Assembly: GCF_001514145.1 (NCBI RefSeq)
Contig: NZ_KQ948661.1
Coordinates: 372,001-436,000, forward strand
DNA length: 64,000 bases
Direction: 5' to 3'
Source of the DNA: Streptomyces canus
GTDB lineage: Bacteria > Actinomycetota > Actinomycetes > Streptomycetales > Streptomycetaceae
Shown: one piece after another, positions 1-7,221 of the stretch
How the letters are laid out: each line of letters starts with the position of its first letter
How positions within the stretch are numbered: the first letter of the stretch is position 1
The notes under the pieces: model-generated
What the model was told of the DNA's origin: nothing
The model's database searches: none
The model's input: only the letters and a program-made list of their open reading frames with translations
Made by a program: the position numbers and the translations under genes

Positions 1-515
1 CCGTGACGGAGGCCGTGCGGTATCTGGCGGTGCTGGGGCACCGACGGATCGCCCGGGTGGGTGGTGCGGCGGCGCTCGGGCACACGGCGATGAGGACGGC
101 CGCGTTCGACGAGGCGGCGCGGAGCCTTGAGCTGGCGGGGGCCTGGCAGGTGACCACCGACTACTCGGGAGAGGCCGGGGGGCGGGCCACCCGGTCCCTG
201 CTGACCGCCCCCTCGGCGGACCGGCCCACGGCGATCGTCTACGACAACGACATCATGGCGGTGGCCGGACTGTCGGTCGCGGCGGAGATGGGCCTGAACG
301 TTCCGCGTGACGTCTCCCTGCTCGCCTGGGACGACTCCCAGCTCTGCCGGCTCACCCATCCCACGCTCTCCGCGATGAGCCACGACGTGCACGGATTCGG
401 TGCGGAGGCGGCTCGGACCTTGTTCGCAGTGATCACCGGGGAGGGGCCGGGATCGCACCCCGTGCCCACTCCGGTACTGACCCCGAGGGGCTCCACCGCG
501 CCTCCCGCGGTGTGA
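1..515 (+). CDS. LacI-family transcriptional regulator, C-terminal part (5' end outside window)
   Basis: The reading frame is open from the first base and ends with TGA at 513-515, so only the C-terminal effector-binding half is present. The protein shows the late part of a LacI/GalR periplasmic-binding-like domain: a helix ending LAVLGHRRIARVGG, the PTAIVYDNDIMAVAGLSVAAEMGLNVPRDVSLLAWDD block, and the LTHPTLSAMSHD segment near the end. The DNA-binding HTH is missing, so the operator specificity cannot be read. A GTG at 3 lies inside the domain and is not a real start. LacI-type palindromes occur further along (19555, 38158, 33543, 39471), but nothing here links this regulator to them. Family assignment is firm; target unknown. 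Confidence 0.85.
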   Translation, partial: VTEAVRYLAVLGHRRIARVGGAAALGHTAMRTAAFDEAARSLELAGAWQVTTDYSGEAGGRATRSLLTAPSADRPTAIVYDNDIMAVAGLSVAAEMGLNVPRDVSLLAWDDSQLCRLTHPTLSAMSHDVHGFGAEAARTLFAVITGEGPGSHPVPTPVLTPRGSTAPPAV

Positions 516-553
516 CCTTCACCGCTCCGGCCTCCAGGGGTGGGCAGTCACGT

Positions 554-565
554 TACTCATAAGTA
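554..565. promoter_or_regulatory. candidate operator TACT-CATA-AGTA upstream of fadA
   Basis: A short inverted repeat (TACT, 4-base gap, AGTA) lies about 70 bp before the thiolase start, in the only intergenic space before the fadAB operon. TetR-family fatty-acid regulators often use sites of this size, but no regulator is identified, so this is inference from position and symmetry. Confidence 0.35.
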
Positions 566-573
566 GCATGGGT

Positions 574-589
574 CTGAGCGCGCGCTCAG
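574..589. promoter_or_regulatory. 16-bp perfect palindrome CTGAGCGCGCGCTCAG in the fadA leader
   Basis: The two halves CTGAGCGC and GCGCTCAG are exact complements with no gap. It sits about 45 bp before the fadA GTG, so it could be a protein-binding site or a leader hairpin. No known family motif was recognised. Confidence 0.4.
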
Positions 590-632
590 CGCATCGCAGC
601 AGTGCAGATCCCGCATCTGGAGGAGAGCCATC

Positions 633-1859
633 GTGCCTCGTACCGTCAGGGACGTCGTCTTCGTCGACGGCGTCCGCACCCCGTTCGGCAAGGCGGGCCC
701 GAAGGGCATCTACCACGAGACCCGCGCCGACGACCTCGTCGTGAAGGCGATCCGGGAGCTGCTGCGCCGCAACCCGGGTCTCGACCCGAAGAAGATCGAC
801 GAGGTCGCCATCGCCGCGACCACGCAGATCGGTGACCAGGGTCTCACCATCGGCCGTACCGCCGGCATCCTCGCCGGTCTGCCGCAGTCGGTGCCCGGCT
901 ACTCGATCGACCGCATGTGCGCCGGCGCGCTGACCGCCGTCACCACGGTCGCCGGGTCGGTCGCCTTCGGTGCCTACGACATCGCCATCGCCGGTGGCGT
1001 CGAGCACATGGGCCGTCACCCCATGGGCGAGGGCGTGGACCCGAACCCGCGGTTCGTCAGCGAGAAGCTGGTCGACGAGTCGGCTCTGTTCATGGGCATG
1101 ACCGCCGAGAACCTGCACGACCGCTACCCGCAGATCACCAAGCAGCGCGCCGACGAGTACGCCGTGCGCTCCCAGGAGAAGGCCGCCAAGGCTTACGCCA
1201 ACGGCAAGATCCAGGCCGACCTGGTGCCGATCTCGGTGCGCCGCACCAACCCGGAGGCCGGTGAGACCGGCTGGGGTCTGGTCACCGCCGACGAGCCGAT
1301 GCGCCCGGGGACCACCCTGGAGAACCTGTCGGGCCTCAAGACGCCGTTCCGTGTGCACGGCCGGGTCACCGCCGGTAACGCGGCCGGTCTGAACGACGGC
1401 GCCACCGCCTCCCTCATCGCGTCCGAGGACTTCGCCCGCGAGAACGACCTGCCGGTGAAGATGCGCCTCGTCTCGTACTCCTTCGTGGGTGTCGAGCCGG
1501 AGGTCATGGGCTACGGCCCGATCCCGGCCACCGAGAAGGCGCTCGCCCAGGCGGGCCTGTCCATCTCCGACATCGGCCTGTTCGAGATCAACGAGGCCTT
1601 CGCCGTCCAGGTGCTGGCCTTCCTCGACCACTACGGCATCGCGGACGACGACGAACGCGTCAACCAGTACGGCGGCGCGATCGCCTTCGGTCACCCGCTG
1701 GCCTCCTCGGGTGTGCGTCTGATGACGCAGCTGGCCCGCCAGTTCGAGGAGCAGCCCGAGGTCCGCTACGGCCTGACCACCATGTGCGTCGGCTTCGGCA
1801 TGGGCGCGACCGTCATCTGGGAGAACCCGAACCACAAGGACGCCGGAGGCAGCAAGTGA
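633..1859 (+). CDS. fadA: acetyl-CoA C-acyltransferase (thiolase), FadA
   Basis: 408 aa thiolase, full length for the family. It cleaves 3-ketoacyl-CoA with CoA to acetyl-CoA plus a shortened acyl-CoA, the last step of beta-oxidation. The catalytic residues are visible: nucleophile Cys96 in DRMCAGAL, NEAFA motif, His354 in GGAIAFGHPLASSG, and the second Cys385 in MCVGFGMG. The GTG start at 633 has GGAGGAG 8 bases upstream. It is the first gene of a two-gene operon; its TGA overlaps the fadB GTG by 4 bases, so the subunits are translationally coupled, as expected for a trifunctional-type FadA/FadB complex. Two palindromes precede it (554 and 574). Confidence 0.95.
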   Translation: MPRTVRDVVFVDGVRTPFGKAGPKGIYHETRADDLVVKAIRELLRRNPGLDPKKIDEVAIAATTQIGDQGLTIGRTAGILAGLPQSVPGYSIDRMCAGALTAVTTVAGSVAFGAYDIAIAGGVEHMGRHPMGEGVDPNPRFVSEKLVDESALFMGMTAENLHDRYPQITKQRADEYAVRSQEKAAKAYANGKIQADLVPISVRRTNPEAGETGWGLVTADEPMRPGTTLENLSGLKTPFRVHGRVTAGNAAGLNDGATASLIASEDFARENDLPVKMRLVSYSFVGVEPEVMGYGPIPATEKALAQAGLSISDIGLFEINEAFAVQVLAFLDHYGIADDDERVNQYGGAIAFGHPLASSGVRLMTQLARQFEEQPEVRYGLTTMCVGFGMGATVIWENPNHKDAGGSK

Positions 1860-3982
1860 GCACCACTGAGCTCTTGAAGGGTGCGGCCGAGCTGTTCCCG
1901 GACGAGGTAGTCACCCAGGCGCACGTGCGTCACCTGGACCTGCCGTTCAACGCGGGCCGCTTCGCGCTCATCACGCTGGACAACGGCTTCGACCACACCA
2001 AGCCGACCACCTTCGGCCCGGCTTCGCTGGCGAACCTCGACACCGCCATCGACCAGGTCGAGAAGGAGGCCTCGGCCGGCGAGATCGTCGGTGTCGGCAT
2101 CACCGGCAAGCCGTTCATCTTCGCCGTCGGCGCCGACCTCAAGGGCGTCGAGCTGCTGAAGGAGCACAAGGACGCGCTGGCCATCGGCAAGGGCGGCCAC
2201 GAGGTCTTCAAGCGTCTCGCGGGCATCGCCGTGCCGACCTTCGCGTACTACAACGGTGCCGCGATGGGCGGTGGCGTCGAGGTCGGTCTGCACTGCCAGT
2301 ACCGGACGGTGTCCGCGGCCCTGCCCGCCTTCTCGCTCCCCGAGGTCTTCCTCGGTCTGGTCCCCGGCTGGGGCGGCTGCACCCTGCTGCCGAACCTGAT
2401 CGGCGCGGACAAGGCCGTCTCGGTGATCATCGAGAACTCCCTCAACCAGAACAAGCAGCTCAAGGGCGCTCAGGTCTACGAACTGGGCATCGCCGACGCG
2501 CTGTTCGAGGGCGCGGACTTCCTGGAGCAGTCCCTGCTGTGGACGGCGTCCGTCCTCAAGGGCGAGATCGTCATCGACCGTCCGGTGATCGACCGCGGTG
2601 AGGCCTGGGACCAGGCCGTCGCGCGCGGCCGGTTCATCGCCGACTCCAAGGTGCACGGCGCGGCCCCGGCCGCCTACCGCGCCCTGGACATCATCGCCGC
2701 CGCCAAGAACGGCGACCTCCAGCAGGGCTACGACGCCGAGGACGTTGCCCTCGCCGACCTGATCATGGGTGGCGAACTGCGGTCCGGGATCTACGCGTTC
2801 AACCTGGTGCAGAAGCGCGGCAAGCGTCCCGCGGGCGCCCCGGACAAGAACCTGGCCCGCCCGGTCACCAAGGTCGGTGTCGTCGGCGCCGGTCTGATGG
2901 CCTCCCAGCTCGCGCTGCTCTTCCTGCGCCGCCTCGAGGTGCCGGTCGTGCTGACCGACATCGACCAGGAGCGCGTCGACAAGGGTGTGGGCTACGTCCA
3001 CGCCGAGATCGAGAAGCTGCTCGGCAAGGGCCGTATCAACCAGGACAAGGCCAACCGCCTCAAGGCCCTGGTCACCGGTGTGCTGGACAAGGCGGAGGGC
3101 TTCTCCGACGCGGACTTCATCATCGAGGCCGTGTTCGAGGAGATCGGCGTCAAGCAGACGGTGTTCGCGGAGGTCGAGGCGGTCGCCCCGGCGCACGCGA
3201 TCCTCGCCACCAACACCTCCTCGCTGTCGGTCACCGAGATGGCGTCGAAGCTGAAGAACCCCGAGCGGGTGGTCGGCTTCCACTTCTTCAACCCGGTCGC
3301 GATCCTCCCCCTCCTGGAGATCGTCCGCGGCGAGCAGACCGACGACGCGTCGCTGGCCACCGCCTTCGCCGTCGCCAAGAAGCTGAAGAAGACCGCGGTG
3401 CTGGTCAAGGACGCCCCGGCGTTCGTCGTCAACCGCATCCTCACCCGCTTCATGGGCGAGATCCAGAACGTCATCGACGAGGGCACCCCGGTCGAGGTCG
3501 CGGAGAAGGCGGTGGAGCCCCTGGGCCTGCCGATGTCTCCTCTCGTCCTCCTTGAGCTGGTCGGCCCCGCGATCGGTCTGCACGTCTCGGAGACCCTCAA
3601 CCGGGCCTTCCCGGACCGCTTCACGGTCTCCCCGAACCTCGCGGCCGTCGTCAAGGCGGGCAAGCGCGGCTTCTACGTCTACGACTCCGGCAAGCCGGAG
3701 CTGGACCCGGAGGTCGCCGCGCTGCTGCAGCAGGGCAACTCCGTGCTGACCGAGGAGCAGGTCCGCGAGCGCGTCCTGGACGCCGTCGCCCAGGAGATCG
3801 GGCTCATGCTCGACGAGGGTGTCGTCGCCGAGGCCCAGGACATCGACCTCTGCCTGATCACGGGCGCCGGCTGGCCCTTCCACCTGGGCGGCATCACACC
3901 GTACCTGGACCGCGAGGGTGTCTCCGAGCGCGTGAACGGCAAGAAGTTCCTGGCTCCGGGCCTGGCATCGGTTCCGGCGTAG
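1856..3982 (+). CDS. fadB: 3-hydroxyacyl-CoA dehydrogenase / enoyl-CoA hydratase, FadB
   Basis: 708 aa multifunctional beta-oxidation alpha subunit. The N-terminal third is a crotonase fold (GADLKGVELLK; NGAAMGGGVEVGLHCQYR; FSLPEVFLGLVPGWGG with the paired acidic residues). A linker of about 100 aa leads to an NAD-binding Rossmann domain starting VTKVGVVGAGLMASQLALL, with the LATNTSSLSVTEMA and ERVVGFHFFNPV motifs, then 3HCDH C-terminal domains. It hydrates enoyl-CoA and oxidises 3-hydroxyacyl-CoA, feeding FadA. The start is the GTG at 1856, overlapping the fadA stop as GTGA with GGAGG just before it; the frame is open further upstream, but that part is an out-of-frame reading of fadA. A strong terminator follows at 4001. 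Confidence 0.95.
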   Translation: MSTTELLKGAAELFPDEVVTQAHVRHLDLPFNAGRFALITLDNGFDHTKPTTFGPASLANLDTAIDQVEKEASAGEIVGVGITGKPFIFAVGADLKGVELLKEHKDALAIGKGGHEVFKRLAGIAVPTFAYYNGAAMGGGVEVGLHCQYRTVSAALPAFSLPEVFLGLVPGWGGCTLLPNLIGADKAVSVIIENSLNQNKQLKGAQVYELGIADALFEGADFLEQSLLWTASVLKGEIVIDRPVIDRGEAWDQAVARGRFIADSKVHGAAPAAYRALDIIAAAKNGDLQQGYDAEDVALADLIMGGELRSGIYAFNLVQKRGKRPAGAPDKNLARPVTKVGVVGAGLMASQLALLFLRRLEVPVVLTDIDQERVDKGVGYVHAEIEKLLGKGRINQDKANRLKALVTGVLDKAEGFSDADFIIEAVFEEIGVKQTVFAEVEAVAPAHAILATNTSSLSVTEMASKLKNPERVVGFHFFNPVAILPLLEIVRGEQTDDASLATAFAVAKKLKKTAVLVKDAPAFVVNRILTRFMGEIQNVIDEGTPVEVAEKAVEPLGLPMSPLVLLELVGPAIGLHVSETLNRAFPDRFTVSPNLAAVVKAGKRGFYVYDSGKPELDPEVAALLQQGNSVLTEEQVRERVLDAVAQEIGLMLDEGVVAEAQDIDLCLITGAGWPFHLGGITPYLDREGVSERVNGKKFLAPGLASVPA

Positions 3983-4000
3983 CGACCGGCCGTACGACGG

Positions 4001-4036
4001 TGAAGAGGGCCTCCGCGGCGGCGGAGGCCCTCTTCA
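4001..4036. terminator. intrinsic terminator hairpin after fadAB
   Basis: A perfect 16-bp stem (TGAAGAGGGCCTCCGC at 4001-4016 and its complement at 4021-4036) closes a 4-base GGCG loop, 18 bp after the fadB stop. The gene on the other strand also ends nearby (4090), so the hairpin can serve both directions. Confidence 0.85.
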
Positions 4037-4089
4037 CACTCACCGGACGCGTCCAGTGTGCGAGGCTCGGCTGTGCGAGTCAGGGGCGC

Positions 4090-5124
4090 TCAGACCTCCT
4101 GCCAGGCCGCCAGTGCCAGTCCCGGCTCGTCCTTCTGCCGGGCGATCCGGAGCTCCCCGTCGGGGGTCACCGTCGCGGCGACGATACGGCCGTCCGCGTC
4201 CTCGGCGAGGGCCACGGCCGTACCCGCCGGCAACTGCGGCCCGGACTCCGTCCACCACAGGCCCGCCGACTCCTGCTCGGTCGGACAGGCGGCGAAAGCG
4301 ACCCGGCCGGAGGCCGAACGCTGGGCGAGCAGGGTGCAGTCGTGGCCGTCCAGGGTGCAGCGGAGAAGAGCCGCCGGGCCGGGGCCGGCCGCCGCGAGCA
4401 GGGGGGTCGGCTCGGTGTCCGGGCGCCAGGCGTAGAGCATGCCCTCGGGGTCCGCGAAGAACAGCGTGGTGTGTTCCTTGGAGGTGGGCAGCGCGCTGAG
4501 GGTGCCCGGCTCGACGCGGACGGGCAGCGGGTCGGCCGGTACGGGGGGCGCGCCCGCTTCTTCCTGGAGCCAACGCAGGATGCCGTCCGGGTTGGTGCCG
4601 TAGAGCTCGACCCGGCCCGACTCCCCTGTCACGGCGGCCAGTTCCTCGTGCACGTCGGAGCCCTTGAGGTCGGACCAGGCGTTCCAGCCGCCGCGTTCCT
4701 TCTGGATGCGGGCGTGCACGCCGTTGCCGCGGTTGCTGACGAAGACATGCGCCCGGCCCTCCGCGTCGACGGCCACGGCGGGGACGCCGGTACGGGCACC
4801 CGCCCTGTCGGGGTGGCCGACCGCACTCCAGTCGAGGGCGGCGAGGTGGACGCGGAAGTGGGTGGAGTGCACGAGGCCCGCTTCCCCGGCCTTGGTGGGG
4901 CGCCAGGAGGCGAGGTGTGCGTAGCCGTCGGCGCCGTGTCCCACGGCGAGTTGGGGGTGCAGGCGCTGATCGCCGCCGACCTTGCGCCAGGGCAGCCAGG
5001 TGCCGCCGCCCGGGCGGCGCTCCGCCCTGCACCAGACGGCTTCGTCGCGGGTGGCGTAGACGCCGAGTCGGCCGTCGCGGGCGCGGATGAGCCAGTCGCC
5101 GTTCACTGTACGGACCATTGACAC
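4090..5124 (-). CDS. beta-propeller-like (tectonin/PLL-type) protein of unknown function
   Basis: 344 aa, no signal peptide or membrane segment, so probably cytoplasmic. The sequence consists of repeated units of about 45-50 residues built on aromatic/Gly patterns such as GGTWLPWRKVGG, GGWNAWSDLKG and DGRLGVYA, with Asp-Gly turns. This is the look of PLL-type or tectonin beta-propeller lectins. No catalytic motif is seen. The GTG at 5124 is preceded by TAGAGT (ACTCTA at 5131-5136 on the plus strand) ending 6 bases before it, so the mRNA is probably leaderless; an ATG two codons later (5118) is an alternative. It is divergent from the gene at 5189 and convergent with fadAB. Fold guess moderate, function unknown. 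Confidence 0.7.
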   Translation of the reverse strand: MSMVRTVNGDWLIRARDGRLGVYATRDEAVWCRAERRPGGGTWLPWRKVGGDQRLHPQLAVGHGADGYAHLASWRPTKAGEAGLVHSTHFRVHLAALDWSAVGHPDRAGARTGVPAVAVDAEGRAHVFVSNRGNGVHARIQKERGGWNAWSDLKGSDVHEELAAVTGESGRVELYGTNPDGILRWLQEEAGAPPVPADPLPVRVEPGTLSALPTSKEHTTLFFADPEGMLYAWRPDTEPTPLLAAAGPGPAALLRCTLDGHDCTLLAQRSASGRVAFAACPTEQESAGLWWTESGPQLPAGTAVALAEDADGRIVAATVTPDGELRIARQKDEPGLALAAWQEV

Positions 5125-5130
5125 AGGCCC

Positions 5131-5136
5131 ACTCTA
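5131..5136 (-). promoter_or_regulatory. -10 box TAGAGT of a probable leaderless promoter
   Basis: On the minus strand TAGAGT ends 6 bases before the GTG at 5124, the spacing expected when transcription begins at the start codon. No convincing -35 box is seen and no Shine-Dalgarno sequence precedes the GTG. Confidence 0.45.
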
Positions 5137-5188
5137 ATCGGGCGGTCGGTGCCGCCTTCGGGTGGGCCGGTCGTGGGACGCTGGGCGC

Positions 5189-5554
5189 ATGAGTGACGTG
5201 CTGCTGGTCGTCGTGGATGCCGCGAATGTCGTCGGGTCGGTGCCGGACGGGTGGTGGCGGGACCGGCGGGGGGCGGCGGAGCGGTTGCGGGACCGGCTGG
5301 CGGTGGACGGGGTGCCGGGGCGGGATGGTCCGATGGAGATCGTGCTGGTGGTGGAGGGGGCGGCCCGGGGGGTGGAGTCCGTGCCGGGGGTTCGGGTGGA
5401 GTCGGCGGTGGGGAGCGGCGACGACCGGATGGTGGAGCTGGTGGCGGAGGCGGGCGAGCGGCCGGTGCTCGTGGTCACCGCGGATCGTGAACTTCGGCGC
5501 AGGGTTGGGGAGTTGGGGGCGGAGGTGGCGGGGCCGCGGACGGTCCGCCCCTGA
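5189..5554 (+). CDS. small NYN/PIN-like domain protein
   Basis: 121 aa. It starts MSDVLLVVVDAANVVGSVPDGWWRD, matching the first strand of NYN/PIN-like nuclease folds (Asp10 and Asn13 in VDAANVVG). It continues with an acidic GSGDDRMVELV segment and ends with VLVVTADRELRRRVGELGAEV, the second conserved Asp block. These Asp positions would form the metal site if it is a ribonuclease. It is about the size of a lone NYN domain. Similar Streptomyces proteins have been labelled NTP pyrophosphohydrolase, which the sequence does not support. The ATG at 5189 is chosen because the next upstream start (5162) lies in intergenic sequence. Local codon use is unusually G-rich. Confidence 0.7.
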   Translation: MSDVLLVVVDAANVVGSVPDGWWRDRRGAAERLRDRLAVDGVPGRDGPMEIVLVVEGAARGVESVPGVRVESAVGSGDDRMVELVAEAGERPVLVVTADRELRRRVGELGAEVAGPRTVRP

Positions 5555-5605
5555 GCGCCTTCCGATGTGCCGCGCTGTGTGATCCGGCGGCTGCGGGTTC
5601 GTCGT

Positions 5606-5687
5606 GGCTGGTCGCGCAGTTCCCCGCGCCCCTGACGTACGTGCACTGGACCCACCTTTAGGGGCGCGGGGAACTGCGCGACCAACC
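5606..5687. repeat. long inverted repeat (Streptomyces GGGGCGCGGGGAACTGC-type intergenic element)
   Basis: Arms at 5610-5633 and 5660-5683 are perfect 24-bp complements; with one mismatch the pairing extends to 5606-5687, with a 26-base loop. It lies between two convergent genes. The GGGGCGCGGGGAACTGCGCGAC word is, from general knowledge, a common dispersed intergenic element in Streptomyces. A bidirectional terminator role is likely from the position. Confidence 0.75.
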
Positions 5688-5716
5688 CCCACCGGCCCGC
5701 GGCCGACAACGCACCC

Positions 5717-7147
5717 CTACCGCCGTTTCACATACAGCACCGCCCCATCCACCGTCCCCGCCTCCTCGTACCCCGCCGCCAACAACCGCCGGAGGCCCCG
5801 CACCCGTTCCGGCGCATACGGCTTGCCGCGGGAGTCGTCCACCACCAGGGCCGCCGAGACCGCCTCCCGCCGGAACACCGTCCACGCACCCCGCACGGCA
5901 TACCTCTCCCCCACCCGCCCGCCGTCCCGGCCCCCGCTGTAGTTCGTGAGGAGACCCGCCGTCAGATAGCGGGTGGCCGGGGCACGGTCCGCCAGCCAGT
6001 ACGTCTCCGGGTGCATCCCCCAGACCAGGACCGGATCGCCCGGCGATGCACGGGACGACACCGCCTGCGCGACACGGCGCGCGTGGTCGAGGTCGGTGCA
6101 AGGAGCCAGCACACCCCAGGTCAGGAACAGCGCGCACACGCAGGCCGAGGTGAGCACCGCCGTGATCGTGCGGTCGTACGGCACCGCGCGCAGCGCCCCC
6201 GTGGCCAGGAACGCGACCGGCGGGAGGAGTTGGAGGTAGTAGTGGCCGAAGAAGTGGAGGCCGAGCAGCACCGCTCCCGCCGACGCGAGCAGCCACAGCC
6301 ACAGATCGACGGTCGGTGCGCGCCGGGCCCGTACGACAGGCGCGATCAGTCCCGAGCAGGCCACCGCCACGATCCCGGTATTGACCAAACCCCGTGCCAG
6401 TACGTGGAGTTCGGAGCCGGTCAACGTCGCGTACGCCCCCGAACCCGTCACCGTCCAGAACAGGAAACCCGCCGGATCCGTCACCAGCGCCGCGCACAGC
6501 ACCGGCGTCAACACCCCCGCCACGAGCCGCCGCACGTCCCGACGCCCCGCGCCCGAGGCGACGTACAGCCAGAGCACGGGCAGCAGCACCGCCCCGCCCG
6601 TCTGCTTGGTGAGGAACGCGCAGGCGACCGCCGTTCCCGCCGCACCCCAGCGCCACCGGTCCGCGCACCACATCGCGGCGGCCGTGCAGGGCAGGAGGAA
6701 CACCTCGAAGGTCGCGGCCTGGGCGTCCTCGGGGTTCAGGCCGACGGAGATCAGCAGATACAGCACCCCGGCGGTACGGCCGGACGTGTCGCCCCAGCGG
6801 CGGCGGGCCAGGGAGGCCAGCAGGGCGGCGGTGAGGAGTTGGGCCAGGACCGCCAGGACGCGTACCCCGGCCAGCGTGCCGGAGCCCGTCACCGCGAACG
6901 CGGCCTCGTAGAGCCACGGCACGAGGGGCGGCTTGCGGTCGACGACCGTCTCGTAGAGCTGTCCGCCCTGCGCCAACAGCCGTGCCTGCACGGCGAGATA
7001 GCCCTCGTCCGGGTTCCAGAGGGGGCGCGTGAAGGACGGGACTCGCGTCACGCAGGCCAGGGCCGCGAGCGGGGGCAGCAGTCGGCTCCAGTACGCCGTA
7101 CGGGAATCGGACACGGAACGTGACGGGAGCAGCAGCTCTGCGGGCAT
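5717..7147 (-). CDS. polytopic membrane glycosyltransferase, GT39/ArnT-like (PMT superfamily)
   Basis: 476 aa with about 9-11 hydrophobic helices. The first outer loop carries the PMT/ArnT signature: NPDEGYLAVQARLLAQGGQLYETVVDRKPPLVPWLYEAAF, with the acidic pair (DE) that serves as catalytic base in this superfamily and the DRKPPL block. Such enzymes transfer a sugar from a polyprenyl-phosphate donor at the outer face of the membrane to a protein, lipid or wall polymer; the acceptor cannot be read. The soluble C-terminal part (GMHPETYWLADRAPATRYLTAGL onward) is typical. The ATG at 7147 is the natural start because the peptide before it is Arg/Pro-rich and non-coding in style. Singly transcribed; it converges on the repeat at 5606. 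Confidence 0.8.
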   Translation of the reverse strand: MPAELLLPSRSVSDSRTAYWSRLLPPLAALACVTRVPSFTRPLWNPDEGYLAVQARLLAQGGQLYETVVDRKPPLVPWLYEAAFAVTGSGTLAGVRVLAVLAQLLTAALLASLARRRWGDTSGRTAGVLYLLISVGLNPEDAQAATFEVFLLPCTAAAMWCADRWRWGAAGTAVACAFLTKQTGGAVLLPVLWLYVASGAGRRDVRRLVAGVLTPVLCAALVTDPAGFLFWTVTGSGAYATLTGSELHVLARGLVNTGIVAVACSGLIAPVVRARRAPTVDLWLWLLASAGAVLLGLHFFGHYYLQLLPPVAFLATGALRAVPYDRTITAVLTSACVCALFLTWGVLAPCTDLDHARRVAQAVSSRASPGDPVLVWGMHPETYWLADRAPATRYLTAGLLTNYSGGRDGGRVGERYAVRGAWTVFRREAVSAALVVDDSRGKPYAPERVRGLRRLLAAGYEEAGTVDGAVLYVKRR

Positions 7148-7161
7148 GAGCGGCACGCTAT

Positions 7162-7203
7162 CCGGCCCCGCACATCCTGACCGAACAGGACATACGGGGC
7201 CGG
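7162..7203 (-). terminator. terminator of the amino-acid permease gene
   Basis: The stem CCGGCCCCG (7162-7170) / CGGGGCCGG (7195-7203) encloses an inner TCCTG...CAGGA stem (7175-7190). It starts 19 bases past the permease stop on the minus strand, before the next gene on that strand. Confidence 0.65.
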
Positions 7204-7221
7204 CGGGGCGGAACGCATGTG

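Noticed and set aside
519..1835. Long open frame on the minus strand opposite fadA (and 1766-3883 opposite fadB)
   Set aside because: Composition is rich in Arg, Gly, Val, Asp and Leu with no domain, as expected for the antisense of a high-GC gene; the plus-strand thiolase and FadB have complete catalytic motifs.
5251..5490. Gly-rich open frame inside the NYN-like gene
   Set aside because: Repetitive Gly/Ala/Arg translation without a ribosome site; the overlapping frame has a conserved Asp pattern.
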